This document shows positions 28,646 through 41,100 of a DNA stretch of 64,000 nucleotides, piece after piece. Within the stretch, counting starts at the first letter, position 1, and every line of letters starts with the position of its first letter. The position numbers and the translations under genes were made by a program. The DNA is taken from NCBI GenBank assembly GCA_947168525.1, contig CAMVMG010000001.1, positions 124,001 to 188,000 on the forward strand, given 5' to 3'. The notes under the pieces are model-generated. The model ran no database searches. It was not told where the DNA came from and was given only the letters and a program-made list of their open reading frames with translations. Origin of the DNA: an uncultured Bacteroidales bacterium (GTDB taxonomy: Bacteria > Bacteroidota > Bacteroidia > Bacteroidales > UBA932).

Positions 28646-29257
28646 ATGGCCATAAAAATCAATTTGGAACCTACCGAAGCAGAACTGTTCTGCTCTTCGA
28701 AGTGGTGGGGAGACCCGGATCTTCCCGCCGACATGGAGTATCCCCTTGCCCACGTGGAGGAAGACGGGGAAAGCTATGATTATCCGCTCACGTTCCTCTG
28801 CCAGATCGACTGTGAGGACATCGCCCCCCTGGATCCGGAAGGCCTCCTGCCGCATCAGGGCATGTTTTACGTGTTTGCCGGCATCGACGAATATCTGGGC
28901 TGGGGGAGTCCTTTCCACAACGGCCCCGGCGAATGGGACCGCAAGCAGCTGGTGGTGAAATACACCAAATCCGTGAACATGGAAACCTTCCGGAGCGCCA
29001 TCCTGGTGGACGATGACGACAATCCCCTGACGGAACCTGCCCTTAAAATGACCTTCGAGCCCTGTGAGGACGATGCTCCCTGTACCCGTCTGCTGGGCAA
29101 TCCCGGCCCCGACGCCCCGGACCATGTGAATTTCCTGCAGATTGCCTCCGGCACCGCAGGGCTGGACTTCCCGGATGGGGAAGTCCTCCGGGTCCTGTGG
29201 ACGGCCGCCGACAACGCCAAGGGCAACTGGAAGCGGGTGAAGGCCTGCCTGGGATAA
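28646..29257 (+). CDS. DUF1963 (YwqG-like) family protein
   Basis: SKWWGDPDLPADMEYP, FLCQIDCEDIAP, LPHQGMFYVFAG. Confidence 0.75.
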   Translation: MAIKINLEPTEAELFCSSKWWGDPDLPADMEYPLAHVEEDGESYDYPLTFLCQIDCEDIAPLDPEGLLPHQGMFYVFAGIDEYLGWGSPFHNGPGEWDRKQLVVKYTKSVNMETFRSAILVDDDDNPLTEPALKMTFEPCEDDAPCTRLLGNPGPDAPDHVNFLQIASGTAGLDFPDGEVLRVLWTAADNAKGNWKRVKACLG

Positions 29258-29263
29258 AACAAA

Positions 29264-29289
29264 CAGGGTGCACCGCGTGGTGCACCCTG
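29264..29289. terminator. bidirectional terminator-like hairpin
   Basis: CAGGGTGCACC-GCGT-GGTGCACCCTG between convergent genes. Confidence 0.7.
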
Positions 29290-29309
29290 ATCAGATAATA
29301 AATAGAAGG

Positions 29310-30722
29310 CTATTTGAGCAGCTCGTGGGAGGCGGTCATGGCCTTGGGATCCAGGGCCTCGTCCAGTTTCTCCTTGGTCATGTAGCCGTGCTCCAGTACC
29401 AGGTCGTAGACGCTGCGGCCGGTTTCCAGGGCCTCTTTGGCCACCTTGGTGGAAGTCTTGTAGCCGATATAAGGGTTGAGCGCGGTTACGATGCCGATGG
29501 AGTGTTTCACCATCTCGTGGCAGTGCTCCGCGTTGACGGTGATGCCGTCGATGCACTTGGTGCGCAGGGTGTTCATCACGTTGATCAGCCAGGTCTGGCT
29601 TTCCAGGATGCACTGAGCGATTACGGGCTCCATTACGTTCAGCTGGAGCTGGCCGGCTTCTGCGGCGAAGCACACGGCGGTGTCGTTGCCGATGACCTTG
29701 AAGCACACCTGGTTGGTCACTTCCGGAATCACGGGGTTCACCTTGCCGGGCATGATGGAGGAACCGGGCGCCATGGGCGGAAGGTTGATCTCGTGCAGGC
29801 CGCAGCGGGGACCGGAGGCCATCAGACGGAGGTCGTTGCAGATCTTGGAGAGTTTGACGGCCAGGCGTTTGAGTGCGGCGGAATAGCTCACATAGGCGCC
29901 GGTGTCGGGCGTGGCTTCTACCAGGTCCGGGGCCTTCACAAACTCGTCACCGCTGAATTCGCTCATGCGCTTGGTGCACAGCTCTGCAAAACCGGGAACG
30001 GCATTGAGGCCGGTGCCGATAGCCGTACCGCCCATGTTGATCTCTTTCAGGAGGACGGCGTTGCGGTTCAGGTTGGCGATTTCCTCTTCCAGGTTGTTGG
30101 CAAAGGCGTTGAACTCCTGGCCGGAGGTCATGGGGACGGCGTCCTGCAGCTGGGTGCGGCCCATCTTGATGATGTCCTTGAACTCCTCACCCTTGGCCCG
30201 GAAAGCGGCGATGAGCTGCTTCAGGGCTTCTTCCAGATGGCGGTTCATCCGCACGAACGTATAGCGGAAAGCCGTAGGGTAGGCGTCGTTGGTGCTCTGG
30301 GCGCAGTTCACGTGGTCGTTGGGCGAGCAGTACTGGTACTCGCCCTTCTTGTGGCCCATCAGTTCCAGGGCGCGGTTGGCGATGACCTCGTTGGCATTCA
30401 TGTTCACCGAGGTGCCTGCGCCGCCCTGCATCATGTCCACCGGGAACTGGTCCCACAGTTTTCCGTCCACAATCTCCTTGCAGGCGGCCACGATGGCATC
30501 GGCAATCTTCTGGTCCAGCACGCCCAGCTCTGCGTTGGCGCTGGCGGCGGCCATCTTCACATAGGCCATCGCGATAACGTACTCCGGATAGTCGTACATG
30601 TGCGTGGTGGAAATCTTGTAATTGTTGAGCGCCCGCTGTGTCTGTACGCCGTAGTAGGCATCGGCAGGAACCTGGAGCTCTCCGAGAAGGTCGCTTTCGA
30701 CCCTGAATTTGGTTTCGGACAT
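29310..30722 (-). CDS. aspA: aspartate ammonia-lyase
   Basis: [14 protein letters not shown] fumarase/aspartase signature; [16 protein letters not shown]. Confidence 0.93.
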   Translation of the reverse strand: MSETKFRVESDLLGELQVPADAYYGVQTQRALNNYKISTTHMYDYPEYVIAMAYVKMAAASANAELGVLDQKIADAIVAACKEIVDGKLWDQFPVDMMQGGAGTSVNMNANEVIANRALELMGHKKGEYQYCSPNDHVNCAQSTNDAYPTAFRYTFVRMNRHLEEALKQLIAAFRAKGEEFKDIIKMGRTQLQDAVPMTSGQEFNAFANNLEEEIANLNRNAVLLKEINMGGTAIGTGLNAVPGFAELCTKRMSEFSGDEFVKAPDLVEATPDTGAYVSYSAALKRLAVKLSKICNDLRLMASGPRCGLHEINLPPMAPGSSIMPGKVNPVIPEVTNQVCFKVIGNDTAVCFAAEAGQLQLNVMEPVIAQCILESQTWLINVMNTLRTKCIDGITVNAEHCHEMVKHSIGIVTALNPYIGYKTSTKVAKEALETGRSVYDLVLEHGYMTKEKLDEALDPKAMTASHELLK

Positions 30723-30792
30723 ATTTGTTGAAATTTTATGTGGTTTTGCGTTTTGGCAATTACAAAGATACGGAGATTTCCGCAAAAAACCT

Positions 30793-30800
30793 TATATTTG
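30793..30800 (+). promoter_or_regulatory. -7 box TATATTTG
   Basis: TAnnTTTG match upstream of ATG 30832. Confidence 0.45.
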
Positions 30801-30831
30801 TAAACTTCAAAGCAAATAACTATTATTCTTT

Positions 30832-32460
30832 ATGGCAGATTTCAAATACGCACCCATGTTTCAGCTGGGCCCTGACACCACGGAGTATTATAAGATTCCC
30901 GGTTCAGAGAAGCTGGTAAAATCCACCCGGTTCGGCGACAAGACCCTTCTGGAAGTATCTCCGGAAGCCCTCACATTGGTAGCTCAGCAGTCCTTCCATG
31001 ACTGTCAGTTCATGCTTCGCCGCGCCCACAATGAGCAGGTTGCGGCCATCCTGAAAGACCCTGAGGCCTCGGACAATGACAAATACGTGGCCCTGCAGTT
31101 TCTGCGCAACGCAGAGACTTCTGTCAAGGGAGTACTTCCCTTCTGTCAGGACACAGGAACGGCCATCATCCACGGAGAGAAAGGTCAACATGTCTGGACG
31201 GACTTCGAAGATGAAGAAGCCCTGAGCCGCGGCGTTTTCAATACCTATACCCAGGAGAACCTCCGCTATAGCCAGAACGCTCCGCTGGATATGTACAATG
31301 AGGTGAATACCAAGTGCAATCTCCCCGCACAGATTGACATTGAGGCCACCCAGGGCAGCGAATACCGCTTTATCATGGTGGCAAAGGGTGGCGGCAGCGC
31401 CAACAAGACCTACTTCTATCCCATGACCAAGGCCACCATCCAGAACGAAGGCACCCTTGTCCCGTTCCTGATAGAGAAAATGCGTTCGCTGGGCACGGCA
31501 GCCTGCCCGCCTTACCATATTGCCTTTGTAATTGGCGGCACATCGGCAGAGAAAAACCTTCTTACCGTAAAGCTGGCCAGCATCAAGTTCTACGACAACC
31601 TTCCCACCACCGGTGACGAGACCGGCCGCGCTTTCCGGGACATCGACCTGGAGGAAAAACTGCTGAAGGAAGCACAGAAGATTGGCCTGGGCGCCCAGTT
31701 CGGAGGCAAATACCTGGCCCATGACATCCGTGTAGTGCGCCTTCCCCGCCACGGCGCCAGCTGTCCCATCGGCATGGGCGTGAGCTGCAGCGCAGACCGC
31801 AACATCAAGTCCAAGATCAATGCCGACGGTGTCTGGATTGAGAAGATGGACACCAACCCCTCCGAGCTCATTCCGGAAGAACTCCGCCGTCCCGGAGAAG
31901 GTCCCAGGGGCATCGAAATCGATCTGGACAAGGGCATTGACGCCGTGCGTGCAGAACTCACCAAATATACTGTGGGCACCCGTGTAAACCTGAAGGGAAC
32001 CATCATCGTGGCCCGTGACATCGCCCATGCCAAACTGAAGGCCCGCCTGGATGCCGGCGAGGATATGCCCGCTTATTTCAAGGACCACCCGATCCTGTAT
32101 GCCGGTCCTGCCAAAACGCCGGCCGGATACCCTTGCGGCTCCATGGGCCCCACCACGGCCAACCGCATGGATCCGTATGTAGATGAATTCCAGGACCACG
32201 GCGCTTCCCTGGTGATGATTGCCAAGGGCAACCGTTCCAAGGTGGTCACCGATGCCTGTCAGAAGCACGGCGGCTTCTATCTGGGAACCATCGGCGGCGT
32301 GGCGGCAGTGCTTTCCCAGAGCAGCATCCGCAGCATCGAATGCGTGGAATACCCGGAACTGGGCATGGAAGCCATCTGGAAGATCCAGGTGGAAGACTTC
32401 CCGGCCTTTATCCTGGTAGATGACAAGGGCAACGACTTCTTCAAGACCATCGGCCTGTAA
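30832..32460 (+). CDS. class I fumarate hydratase
   Basis: Full-length class I FumA-like: [25 protein letters not shown]-like [15 protein letters not shown]. Confidence 0.92.
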   Translation: MADFKYAPMFQLGPDTTEYYKIPGSEKLVKSTRFGDKTLLEVSPEALTLVAQQSFHDCQFMLRRAHNEQVAAILKDPEASDNDKYVALQFLRNAETSVKGVLPFCQDTGTAIIHGEKGQHVWTDFEDEEALSRGVFNTYTQENLRYSQNAPLDMYNEVNTKCNLPAQIDIEATQGSEYRFIMVAKGGGSANKTYFYPMTKATIQNEGTLVPFLIEKMRSLGTAACPPYHIAFVIGGTSAEKNLLTVKLASIKFYDNLPTTGDETGRAFRDIDLEEKLLKEAQKIGLGAQFGGKYLAHDIRVVRLPRHGASCPIGMGVSCSADRNIKSKINADGVWIEKMDTNPSELIPEELRRPGEGPRGIEIDLDKGIDAVRAELTKYTVGTRVNLKGTIIVARDIAHAKLKARLDAGEDMPAYFKDHPILYAGPAKTPAGYPCGSMGPTTANRMDPYVDEFQDHGASLVMIAKGNRSKVVTDACQKHGGFYLGTIGGVAAVLSQSSIRSIECVEYPELGMEAIWKIQVEDFPAFILVDDKGNDFFKTIGL

Positions 32461-32486
32461 ACCATTAACCCTTCATTAATCGGATC

Positions 32487-32645
32487 ATGAAATACGTATG
32501 CAACATCTGCGGTTACGTCTACGACCCTGAGGTAGGCGATCCGGACAGCGGCATTGCGCCCGGCACTCCCTTCGAGGAAATCCCCGCCGACTGGGTATGC
32601 CCCCTCTGCGGTGTAGGCAAAGACGATTTCTCTCCTGCAGAGTAG
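32487..32645 (+). CDS. rubredoxin
   Basis: Translated by hand: [52 protein letters not shown]; two CxxCG motifs; absent from ORF track (52 aa). Confidence 0.95.
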   Translation: MKYVCNICGYVYDPEVGDPDSGIAPGTPFEEIPADWVCPLCGVGKDDFSPAE

Positions 32646-32654
32646 TCGTTGACC

Positions 32655-32699
32655 ATAAAAAGACCGGCCCGGCAAAACTGTCGGACCGGTCTTTTTTAT
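32655..32699. terminator. bidirectional intrinsic terminator
   Basis: AAAAAGACCGG...CCGGTCTTTTTT between convergent genes. Confidence 0.8.
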
Positions 32700-33913
32700 G
32701 CTTTCCGGCGGTCGTGGAATTCCGCCACGGCGGTGAAGAAGGCGTCGGCCGAGGAGTTGAGGGCTGTTTCTACAGAATCCTGTATGACACCGATGATGAA
32801 GCCCACGGCCACGGCCTGCATGGCGGTGTCGTTGTCAATCCCGAAGAAAGAGCAGGCCATGGGCACCAGCAGCAACGATCCACCCGCTACGCCCGAGGCG
32901 CCGCAGGCACCCAGGGTGGCGATCAGGCTCAGGAAGATGGCCGATGTCAGCGGGACTTCCATGCCCACCGTATGGGCCACAGCCAGGGAAAGGACGGTGA
33001 TGGTGGCGGCCGCTCCGTTCATGTTGATGGTGGACCCCAGCGGGATGCTCACCGAGTAGAATTCCTCGTTCAGCCCCAGTTCCTTGCACAGCTGCATGTT
33101 GATGGGGATGTTGGCGGCGGAAGAGCGGGTGAAGAAGGCGTTGATGCCGCTGACCCGGATACATTTCCACAGCAGGGGATAGGGGTTCCGGCGCAGGAAG
33201 ACCCACGCGATGGCGGGATTGATGACAAAGGCCGTGGTGCACATGCAGCCTACCAGCAGGAGCACCAGTTTCCCATAGTCCCGGAAGATTTCCAGGCCGC
33301 TCTCCGAGACGGAGGTGAACACCAGGCCCAGGATGCCGAAGGGGGCGAACTGGATGATCCAGCGGACCATCTGAGAAACGGCGTCGGCAAGGTCCGACAC
33401 CACCCGGACCGTATTTCCGGAGGCCATCTTTTTCAGGGCGGCTCCGGCCACGACGGCCCAGAAGAGGATGCCGATATAGTTGGCCTGGGAGAGGGACTGG
33501 ATGGGGTTGGAGACCAGGTTGCCCAGCAGGGTGGAGAATACGTCGGCCAGGCCGCCGGGTGCCGTATGGGCGACGGTTTCTCCGCTGAGCTTGATGGTGA
33601 CCGGGAAGAGGAAGCTGCCCACGACGGCCACAATGGCGGCCACCATGGTGGTAAGCAGGTATAGCAGGATGACCGTACGGAAGCGGGGCCCCAGGCCACC
33701 CTGGGCCTTGGCGATGGCCGAACAGACCAGCAGTCCCACCAGCACCGGGGCGATGGCTTTCAGGGCCCCGACAAATACCCCTCCCAGCAGGCCGATGCCC
33801 TTCCACTGGGGACAGAACAGGCCCAGGACGGCACCGATGGCAAGACCTCCCAGGATGCGGAGCACCAGGGAGGTCTCGGTCCATTTCTTGAGCAGCGAAG
33901 AGAGTTTGCCCAT
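32696..33913 (-). CDS. sstT: serine/threonine:Na+ symporter (SstT, DAACS family)
   Basis: FTRSSAANIPINMQL, GSTINMNGAAATITVL, GSLLLVPMACSFFGI. Confidence 0.9.
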   Translation of the reverse strand: MGKLSSLLKKWTETSLVLRILGGLAIGAVLGLFCPQWKGIGLLGGVFVGALKAIAPVLVGLLVCSAIAKAQGGLGPRFRTVILLYLLTTMVAAIVAVVGSFLFPVTIKLSGETVAHTAPGGLADVFSTLLGNLVSNPIQSLSQANYIGILFWAVVAGAALKKMASGNTVRVVSDLADAVSQMVRWIIQFAPFGILGLVFTSVSESGLEIFRDYGKLVLLLVGCMCTTAFVINPAIAWVFLRRNPYPLLWKCIRVSGINAFFTRSSAANIPINMQLCKELGLNEEFYSVSIPLGSTINMNGAAATITVLSLAVAHTVGMEVPLTSAIFLSLIATLGACGASGVAGGSLLLVPMACSFFGIDNDTAMQAVAVGFIIGVIQDSVETALNSSADAFFTAVAEFHDRRKA

Positions 33914-33916
33914 GGC

Positions 33917-34654
33917 TTAGAATACCAGCAGGTACAGACCGGCCGCTATGGCGGCGCCCACCATGGGGCCCACAGCCGGCACCCAGCTGTAGTTCCAGCC
34001 GCTGTCCCGTTTGCCCTGGATGGGCAGGACGGCGTGGGCGCAGCGTGGGCTGAGGTCGCGGGCGGGGTTCAGGGCATAGCCGGTGGTTCCGCCCAGGGAC
34101 ATGCCCAGGGACATGATGACGCAGGTGACCGGGAAAGCGCCCAGCGAACCGGTAGAGGCTGCTGCGCCGCCGATGTTGAATGCGTTTCCGCCCGTGGCGA
34201 GGGCCAGGATGGCGAATACCAGCACGCAGGTGGCGATGACCTCCGAGAGGAAGTTCCGCCAGGGGTTGTAGATGGCCGGCATGGTGCAGAACGTGCCCAG
34301 CATGGTGTCCGGCTGGTCTTTGGTGGCTTTATAATGGTCTTTGTAGAAGACCCATACCAGGCAGGCGCCCACGAAACCGCCCAGCATCTGGGCCACGATG
34401 TATCCGGGAACCGACGCCCAGGGGAACGTGCCTGCGATGGCAAGGCCCAGGGAAACGGCGGGGTTCAGGTGCGCTCCGGAGACCGGGCCGGCGATGAGCA
34501 CGCCCATCATCACGGCGAAACCCCAGCCCAGGGCAATAACCACCCAGCCGGCGCCTTTGGCCTTGGATTGATTCAGGGAAGTGGCGGCGCAGACGCCGTC
34601 GCCCATCAGTACCAGCACCAGCGTGCCGATGAATTCAAACAGATATTGCTGCAT
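33917..34654 (-). CDS. glpF: MIP/aquaglyceroporin family channel
   Basis: SGAHLNPAVSL and ALNPARDLSPR NPA motifs; adjacent to glpK. Confidence 0.9.
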   Translation of the reverse strand: MQQYLFEFIGTLVLVLMGDGVCAATSLNQSKAKGAGWVVIALGWGFAVMMGVLIAGPVSGAHLNPAVSLGLAIAGTFPWASVPGYIVAQMLGGFVGACLVWVFYKDHYKATKDQPDTMLGTFCTMPAIYNPWRNFLSEVIATCVLVFAILALATGGNAFNIGGAAASTGSLGAFPVTCVIMSLGMSLGGTTGYALNPARDLSPRCAHAVLPIQGKRDSGWNYSWVPAVGPMVGAAIAAGLYLLVF

Positions 34655-34657
34655 AGT

Positions 34658-36136
34658 TTAACGGGTTAAAGTTCTTGAAATGGCGGTGGCCCAGCCCTTC
34701 TTGACGGCTTGCATGTCTGCGCCGGAAGGGGAGAAGACGCGTTCTGCCTTCCACTGTTTTCGGATATCCTCCAGCGAATCCCAGTAGCCCACGGCCAGAC
34801 CGGCCAGGTAGCAGGCGCCCATGGCGGTGGTTTCGGTGACCTCCGGGCGGATGACCGGGGTGTCCAGGATGTCGGCCTGGAACTGCATCATCAGGTTGTT
34901 CCGGGAGGCGCCGCCGTCTACCTTGAGCTCCGTCAGGGATACACCGGCGTCTTTTTCCATGGCACCCACGATATCCATGGTCTGGAACGCGATGCCTTCC
35001 AGGGCGGCCCGGGCGATGTGGGCGGCGGTGGCGCCGCGGGTGATACCGCAAATCACGCCCTGCGCGTACTGGTCCCAGTACGGGGCGCCCATGCCGGTGA
35101 GGGCGGGTACGAAGTAAACGCCGCCGTTGTCCGGGACGCTGGCGGCCAGCGCTTCAATGTCGGCCGAGGAGCGGATGATGCCCAGGCCGTCCCGGAGCCA
35201 CTGGACCACGGAGCCGCCCACGAAGATGGAGCCTTCCAGGGCATAGTTCACCGTGTCGCCGATTTTCCAGGCGACGGTGGTGAGGAGGTTGTTCTTGGAC
35301 AGGATGGGTTTGTTTCCGGTATTCATGAGCAGGAAACAGCCGGTGCCGTAGGTGTTTTTCACGGAGCCGGGCTCCGTGCACATCTGGCCGAAGAGGGCGG
35401 CCTGCTGGTCTCCGGCGATGCCGGCGATGGGAACCTCGTGGGCGAAGATGGTGGTTTTGGTGTGGCCGTACACCTCTGAGGAGGAGCGCACGGACGGCAT
35501 CATGGAGGCGGGGATGTCGAGCAGCTCCAGCAGTTCCTGGTCCCACTGCAGGGTGTGGATGTTGAAGAGCATGGTGCGGGAGGCGTTGGAAACGTCGGTG
35601 ATGTGCACCTGCCCGCGGGTGAGCTGCCATACCAGCCAGCTGTCTACGGTTCCGAAGCGGAGTTTGCCCGCCCGGGCCTTTTCCCGGGCGCCTTCCACGT
35701 GGTCCAGGATCCATTTAATCTTGGTGCCGGAGAAATAGGCGTCGATGATGAGCCCGGTTTTTTCCCGGATCTTGTCCACCAGGCCGCGCTCCTTGAGGGA
35801 GTCGCAGAATTCGGACGTGCGGCGGTCCTGCCAGACAATGGCATTGTATACGGGCGTGCCTGTTTCCGCATCCCAGACGATGGTGGTTTCCCGCTGGTTG
35901 GTGATGCCGATGGCGGCGATTTCCTTTCCGCCGATGCCGATCTTGGAGATGGATTCCGCGATGACGGCGGCCTCGCTGGACCAGATTTCCATCGGGTCGT
36001 GCTCTACCCAGCCGGGTTTCGGGAAATACTGGGTGAATTCCATCTGGGCGGTGGAGCAGATGTGCCCTTCATGGTCGAAGACAATGGCGCGGGAAGAACT
36101 GGTTCCCTGATCCAATGCCAGAATGTATTTGCTCAT
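34658..36136 (-). CDS. glpK: glycerol kinase
   Basis: [47 protein letters not shown]. Confidence 0.95.
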   Translation of the reverse strand: MSKYILALDQGTSSSRAIVFDHEGHICSTAQMEFTQYFPKPGWVEHDPMEIWSSEAAVIAESISKIGIGGKEIAAIGITNQRETTIVWDAETGTPVYNAIVWQDRRTSEFCDSLKERGLVDKIREKTGLIIDAYFSGTKIKWILDHVEGAREKARAGKLRFGTVDSWLVWQLTRGQVHITDVSNASRTMLFNIHTLQWDQELLELLDIPASMMPSVRSSSEVYGHTKTTIFAHEVPIAGIAGDQQAALFGQMCTEPGSVKNTYGTGCFLLMNTGNKPILSKNNLLTTVAWKIGDTVNYALEGSIFVGGSVVQWLRDGLGIIRSSADIEALAASVPDNGGVYFVPALTGMGAPYWDQYAQGVICGITRGATAAHIARAALEGIAFQTMDIVGAMEKDAGVSLTELKVDGGASRNNLMMQFQADILDTPVIRPEVTETTAMGACYLAGLAVGYWDSLEDIRKQWKAERVFSPSGADMQAVKKGWATAISRTLTR

Positions 36137-36197
36137 ATGCTAATTGGTTATGTTAGTCCACGTGTTTTTTTATCATACAAATATAATCATTTATTGC

Positions 36198-36205
36198 TAC
36201 CTTTG
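36198..36205 (+). promoter_or_regulatory. -7 box TACCTTTG
   Basis: TAnnTTTG immediately upstream of ATG 36211 (very short leader). Confidence 0.4.
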
Positions 36206-36210
36206 CAAAA

Positions 36211-36720
36211 ATGGAAGTGCGCCCTGCATATCCCGGAGACGTACCGGCCATCATGCCCGTCATCGAGGCGGCCAAGGGGATCATGCGTGCCTCCGGCAAT
36301 GTGAACCAGTGGGTTAACGGATATCCGTCGACCGAAACTATCCGGGAAGACATTAGCCTGGGGAACGGATACGTCGTTGTGCACGAGGGGGAAATTGCCG
36401 GGTATTTCGCCTTCATCGCCTCTCCGGAGCCCACCTACGCCCGGATTTATGACGGTGCCTGGCTGGACGACGGGAAACCCTATCACGTGGTGCACCGCAT
36501 CGCCAGCGTGCCCCAGGTGCACGGTATCTTCCACGCCATCATGGAATTCTGTTTCTCCCGGGACCCCAACATCCGGATAGACACCCACCGGGACAACCGC
36601 ATCATGCAGCACAACATCCTCAAGCACGGTTTTTGCTACTGTGGCATTATCCTGCTTGCTTCGGGAGACGAGCGCCTGGCCTACCAGCGCCTTCCCGGCC
36701 AAACCAACCAAGAACCTTAG
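36211..36720 (+). CDS. GNAT family N-acetyltransferase
   Basis: EVRPAYPGDVPAIMPVIEAAKGIM...NGYVVVHEGEIAGYFAF...IRIDTHRDNRIMQHNILKHGF. Confidence 0.8.
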   Translation: MEVRPAYPGDVPAIMPVIEAAKGIMRASGNVNQWVNGYPSTETIREDISLGNGYVVVHEGEIAGYFAFIASPEPTYARIYDGAWLDDGKPYHVVHRIASVPQVHGIFHAIMEFCFSRDPNIRIDTHRDNRIMQHNILKHGFCYCGIILLASGDERLAYQRLPGQTNQEP

Positions 36721-36721
36721 C

Positions 36722-38059
36722 ATGAAAAGAATCATCCTTCTTCTCCCCCTTCTCCTGCTGTCTTCCGCCCTGCTGGCCCAGACAGCCCCTGCCGCCGCAG
36801 TGATTCCGGACAGGCAGGTTTCCCTGTCAGACTTCGGGGGTGTCCCGGACGGCGTCACTTCCAATACGGAGAGTTTCCGCAAGGCCATATCGGCCCTGGA
36901 CAAACAGGGCGGCGGCCGCCTGCTTGTTCCGGAAGGCATATACCTCACCGGCCCCATCTCGCTGAAAAGCTGCATAGACCTGCATCTGGAGCGGGGCGCC
37001 GTGATCCTGTTCTCACCGGACAAGCGGGAATTCCTGGACGGGGAGAAAGTCAAGCCCGGCATCACCGCCTCCAAGCGGCACGACGTAAGCATCACCGGCG
37101 AGGGCATCATCGACGGGAACGGAGCCTGGTGGCGGGCCGTCAAGCGCAGCAAGGTGAGCGACACCGAATGGAGCGAATTCCGCCGGAAGGGCGGTACGGT
37201 AAGCCAGGACGGAAGCCTGTGGTATCCCTTCGGGCTCAAGCATTTCCCGGACATCGCGGAAAGCGCCGAGGCCCAGGAGCGGCTCCGGACGCACCTGATC
37301 CGCTTTACGGACTGCGAAAGGGTGAAAGTGGAGGGGGTGACCCTGCAGAATTCGCCCAAATTCCACCTGGTGCCCCAGCGCTGCAAGGATGTGACCATAG
37401 AAGGGGTTACCGTCCGCTGCCCCTGGAACGCTCAGAACGGGGACGGGATAGACCTGATGCAGTGTCAGAGGGTAGTTGTGCGCGGCTGCACCGTGGACGT
37501 GGGTGACGACGGCATCTGCCTCAAGGGCGGCGCCGGGGAATCGGCCCTCGCGGCGGGCCCCTGCAAGGATATCCTGATCGAGAACAATACGGTGTTCCAC
37601 GCCCACGGCGGCTTTGTGATCGGCTCGGAATTCTCCGGCGGCATGGAGAACATCGTGGTGCGGCACAACACGTTCTCCGGCACAGACACGGGGCTTCGCT
37701 TCAAGAGTGCGCCGGAGCGGGGCGGCGTTACCAAAAACATCGTCATTTCAGACATTTACATGACCGATATCAAGGACGAGGCCATTGTCTTCCAGACCGA
37801 CTACGCAGACCGTCCGGCCGGCTATGACACCAACCAGCCGGCCCGGTCGGAGCGTTTCGTGCCCGAGTTCCAGGATATCCGGATGAGCCGCATCGTGTGC
37901 CGGGGCTGCCAGACAGCCATCCGCGCCTCCGGAACGCTGAGAACCGTCCACGACATCTCCATCGAGGATGCCACCTTCTTCTACAATGAAACGGAAAGGG
38001 CCATCGACGACCCTGCCATGATCAGCCTGAAGGACGTCCGTTTTGTCACTTTCCCTTAG
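36722..38059 (+). CDS. glycoside hydrolase family 28-like (polygalacturonase-type beta-helix)
   Basis: Signal peptide; VGDDGICLKGG, GGFVIGSEFSGG motifs. Confidence 0.88.
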   Translation: MKRIILLLPLLLLSSALLAQTAPAAAVIPDRQVSLSDFGGVPDGVTSNTESFRKAISALDKQGGGRLLVPEGIYLTGPISLKSCIDLHLERGAVILFSPDKREFLDGEKVKPGITASKRHDVSITGEGIIDGNGAWWRAVKRSKVSDTEWSEFRRKGGTVSQDGSLWYPFGLKHFPDIAESAEAQERLRTHLIRFTDCERVKVEGVTLQNSPKFHLVPQRCKDVTIEGVTVRCPWNAQNGDGIDLMQCQRVVVRGCTVDVGDDGICLKGGAGESALAAGPCKDILIENNTVFHAHGGFVIGSEFSGGMENIVVRHNTFSGTDTGLRFKSAPERGGVTKNIVISDIYMTDIKDEAIVFQTDYADRPAGYDTNQPARSERFVPEFQDIRMSRIVCRGCQTAIRASGTLRTVHDISIEDATFFYNETERAIDDPAMISLKDVRFVTFP

Positions 38060-38089
38060 TTCCCGCTGGTAAAATCCCCCCGGAAGTGC

Positions 38090-38097
38090 TATCTTTG
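38090..38097 (+). promoter_or_regulatory. -7 box TATCTTTG
   Basis: TAnnTTTG match upstream of ATG 38109. Confidence 0.45.
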
Positions 38098-38108
38098 TAT
38101 GATGAACC

Positions 38109-41100
38109 ATGAACGCGTGGAAAGTCATACGGAATGTCGTGCTGGGGCTGGCGGGGCTGGTACTGGTGCTGCTGGTGGCGCTGCAGATCTTGCTTCGGCC
38201 CAGCGTCCTCACCGGTATCGTCAACGGGATTGCGGCGGATTTCGTAGAGGGAGATGTCTCCTTCCGGCAGGTTAAGGCCCATGTAATCAAAAGCTTCCCT
38301 TATCTCCACATAGAGGCGGACCAGCTTTCCGTCACCTATCCCCACGCGCGTCACGCCCGCTGGGAAGGGGTTCGCGGGGGGCGGAGCCCGGAGGCCGACA
38401 CGCTGGTTTCCCTGGATAAACTCATCCTGAGCATCAACTACCCGGACCTGATCCGCGGCACCTACAACATCCACCAGGCGGAACTCCGCCATCCCCGTAT
38501 CTTCGCCCACTGTTACGACTCCACGGCGGCCTCCTGGGATATCCTTCCCCTGGGAGAATCCGTCGGCGAAAGCAAGCCCCTGCCGCCCATCCGGCTGCAC
38601 CGGGTGCTCCTGACAGACCGCCCTCTCATCGTATATTCCAACCTGCCGGACACCCTGTTCGGCCAGTTTTCCATGCAGCGCCTGAGCCTGGACGGGGAGG
38701 TGCAGACCTGGGAACCGGAACGGATCCAGGCGCGCCTGGAACTGGATTCCCTCCGCATCAGGGGGCGGCTCCCGTCCGACACCCTGTCCCTGAACCTCTC
38801 ACGCCTCCGGGCAGCGGCACGGCATCGGCAGTTCTCCCTTGACGCAGACGCGGCGGTGGGCCTGCGCACCCGGAATTACGGCCGGCTCCAACTGCCTGTC
38901 ACCCTGAACGCCCAAGGGCATGTCCCCGCACGGAAAGACAGCCTGCTGGAAGTGGACCTGGAGTCGCTGGCACTGGGCCTGTCTTCCCTGAAACTGGAAG
39001 CGAAAGGGCACGTGACCCGGCTGAAAGAAGGTTGGGAGGTGGGCCTGGACGCCAGTTCCGGCAAGGCCCCGCTCGGGGAACTGATAGACACGTTCCGGGA
39101 CAATTTCCCGGTGCTCCGGAAATGGAAGACAGACGCCGTTCTGGATATAAACGCCCATGTAGAAGGTATTTACGGCGGAGGGAAGATTCCCTCCATCACG
39201 GCCAATGTCATGATCCCGGACGCCTTCCTGGACCATGAAAGCCTGGGCCGGAGCGGGCGTGTGAGCCTGGATGCCGTCCTGGAAACCGACGGGCAGAACC
39301 GTCTGGACGCCGACATTTCCCGCCTGCTCTTCGCTATCGCCGGAGCCAAAATCGACGCCAGCGGAGACGTCCGCGACATTCTGGGCGAAGACCCGCAGAT
39401 TGCCCTGGACGCCAAAATCCGCGCCCGGGTGGATTCCCTTACGCAAGTATTTACCCGGGAAAGGGGGATCGGCGGCAGCGGTGTCATCCAGGCGGGGCTG
39501 CACGGAAAAGTAAAGCTTTCCCAGCTGAACATGGTCTCAATCGGCCAGGCCGACATCGACTGCAGCCTGCGCTCCGACGGCTTTTCCCTGGAATCGCCGG
39601 GAGACAGCCTTTCCGGGCATATCCGCCGGCTGGACGCCCTGCTCCAGACCCGGGGCAATTCCATGGACCCTCATCTGGCTCCGGGAGCTCGGGTGCTCCT
39701 GCTCCGGGCCGATGCCGACACCCTGGACGTCCGCTACAAGGAAAACATTTATGTGCAGGGATCGGCCCTGAACCTGCAGCTGCAGAACGGGGCGGAGATT
39801 CTGGGCGGGAAAAGCGGACTCACCCCGCTGACGGGCCGGCTGCGTCTGCAGGAGCTGCAGCTCAGGGACTCGGACGGGCTCAGCGTGGGGCTGCAGCGGA
39901 ATGCGGAACGTTTCCGGATTATCCCTGCCGCCGGAGAAAAGTCTGCGCCCTGGCTGTCACTTGTCTCGGAGAGCGGTCTGGTGCATGTGAACAAGGGCCC
40001 CGATTCGTACATCCTGGATTCCCTGCACCTGGACCTCGCGGCATCGGAGCGTCTGCGGGAAAACCGTCCCGCCCAGCGGCGCGCCCGTGTGCTGGATTCC
40101 CTGCGCAAGGTATATCCGGAGGCCCCCCAGGACTCGCTGCTCGCCCTTGCCCGCGCTTCCCGCAGCCGGCCGTCACGGGGGCAGAACGATATCTCGTTGG
40201 CCGACATCTCCATCAGCCTGTCCCGCAGCCTTACCCAGTACTGGCGGGACTGGGACTTCAACGGCAACGTGGAACTGGGAGAAGGCCTGCTGATGATGCC
40301 CTCCTTCCCGCTGCTCACGTCGGTACAGGACCTGAAAGGCTCCCTGGACAATGACAAGCTGGACTTGAAAGCGGTCACCCTGCGCTCCGGCGTGTCGGAC
40401 ATATCGGCCAGCGCCACGCTCAGCGGTCTCAGAAGGGCGGTGCTGGGCCGTGGCCGACGGGCTCCGCTCAAGCTCAAGGCCCAGGTGGAGTCGGATTATA
40501 TAGACGCCAACGAACTCATGCGGGCCTACGCCTTCCATACCACCTACAAGCCGGAGGGAGAAGAGACCGCCGTCTCGTACGAGGCCCTGGATACCGTCCG
40601 GCAACCTTCGAAGGTGCTGCTTCTGCCCTCCAACCTGGACCTGGAATTCTCCCTGGAAGGAAGCGGCATCAAGTACGACAGCCTGCTGGTGAACTGGCTG
40701 GCGGCCGACGTAGCCATGCGGCAGAGAACTCTGCAGATTACCAATACCGTAGCCTCTTCCAACATGGGGGACATCTATTTCGAAGGCTTTTATTCCACCC
40801 GCTCCCGGGAAGACATCAAAGCCGGGTTCGACCTGAACCTGGTGGACATCACCGCGGAGAAAGTGATCACGCTGTTCCCGGCGGTGGATACCATCATGCC
40901 CATGCTCACCACTTTCGCCGGCGACCTGGACTGCGAACTGGCCGCCACCTCGGAGATCGACACCCTGATGAATCTGGTGCTGCCCTCGGTGGACGGCATT
41001 CTCAAGATTTCCGGCAAGGACCTTTCCCTCAAAGAGAGCGAAGAGTTCACCAAGATTGCCCGGATGCTCATGTTCCGGAACCAGGAAGAGGCCCGGGTGG

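Noticed and set aside
29268-30731. 487-aa plus ORF antisense to aspA
   Set aside because: Shadow ORF; low-complexity His/Gly/Val-rich composition typical of antisense frames
30904-32268. 454-aa minus ORF antisense to fumarase
   Set aside because: Shadow ORF from high-GC codon usage; the plus strand has a clear class I fumarase
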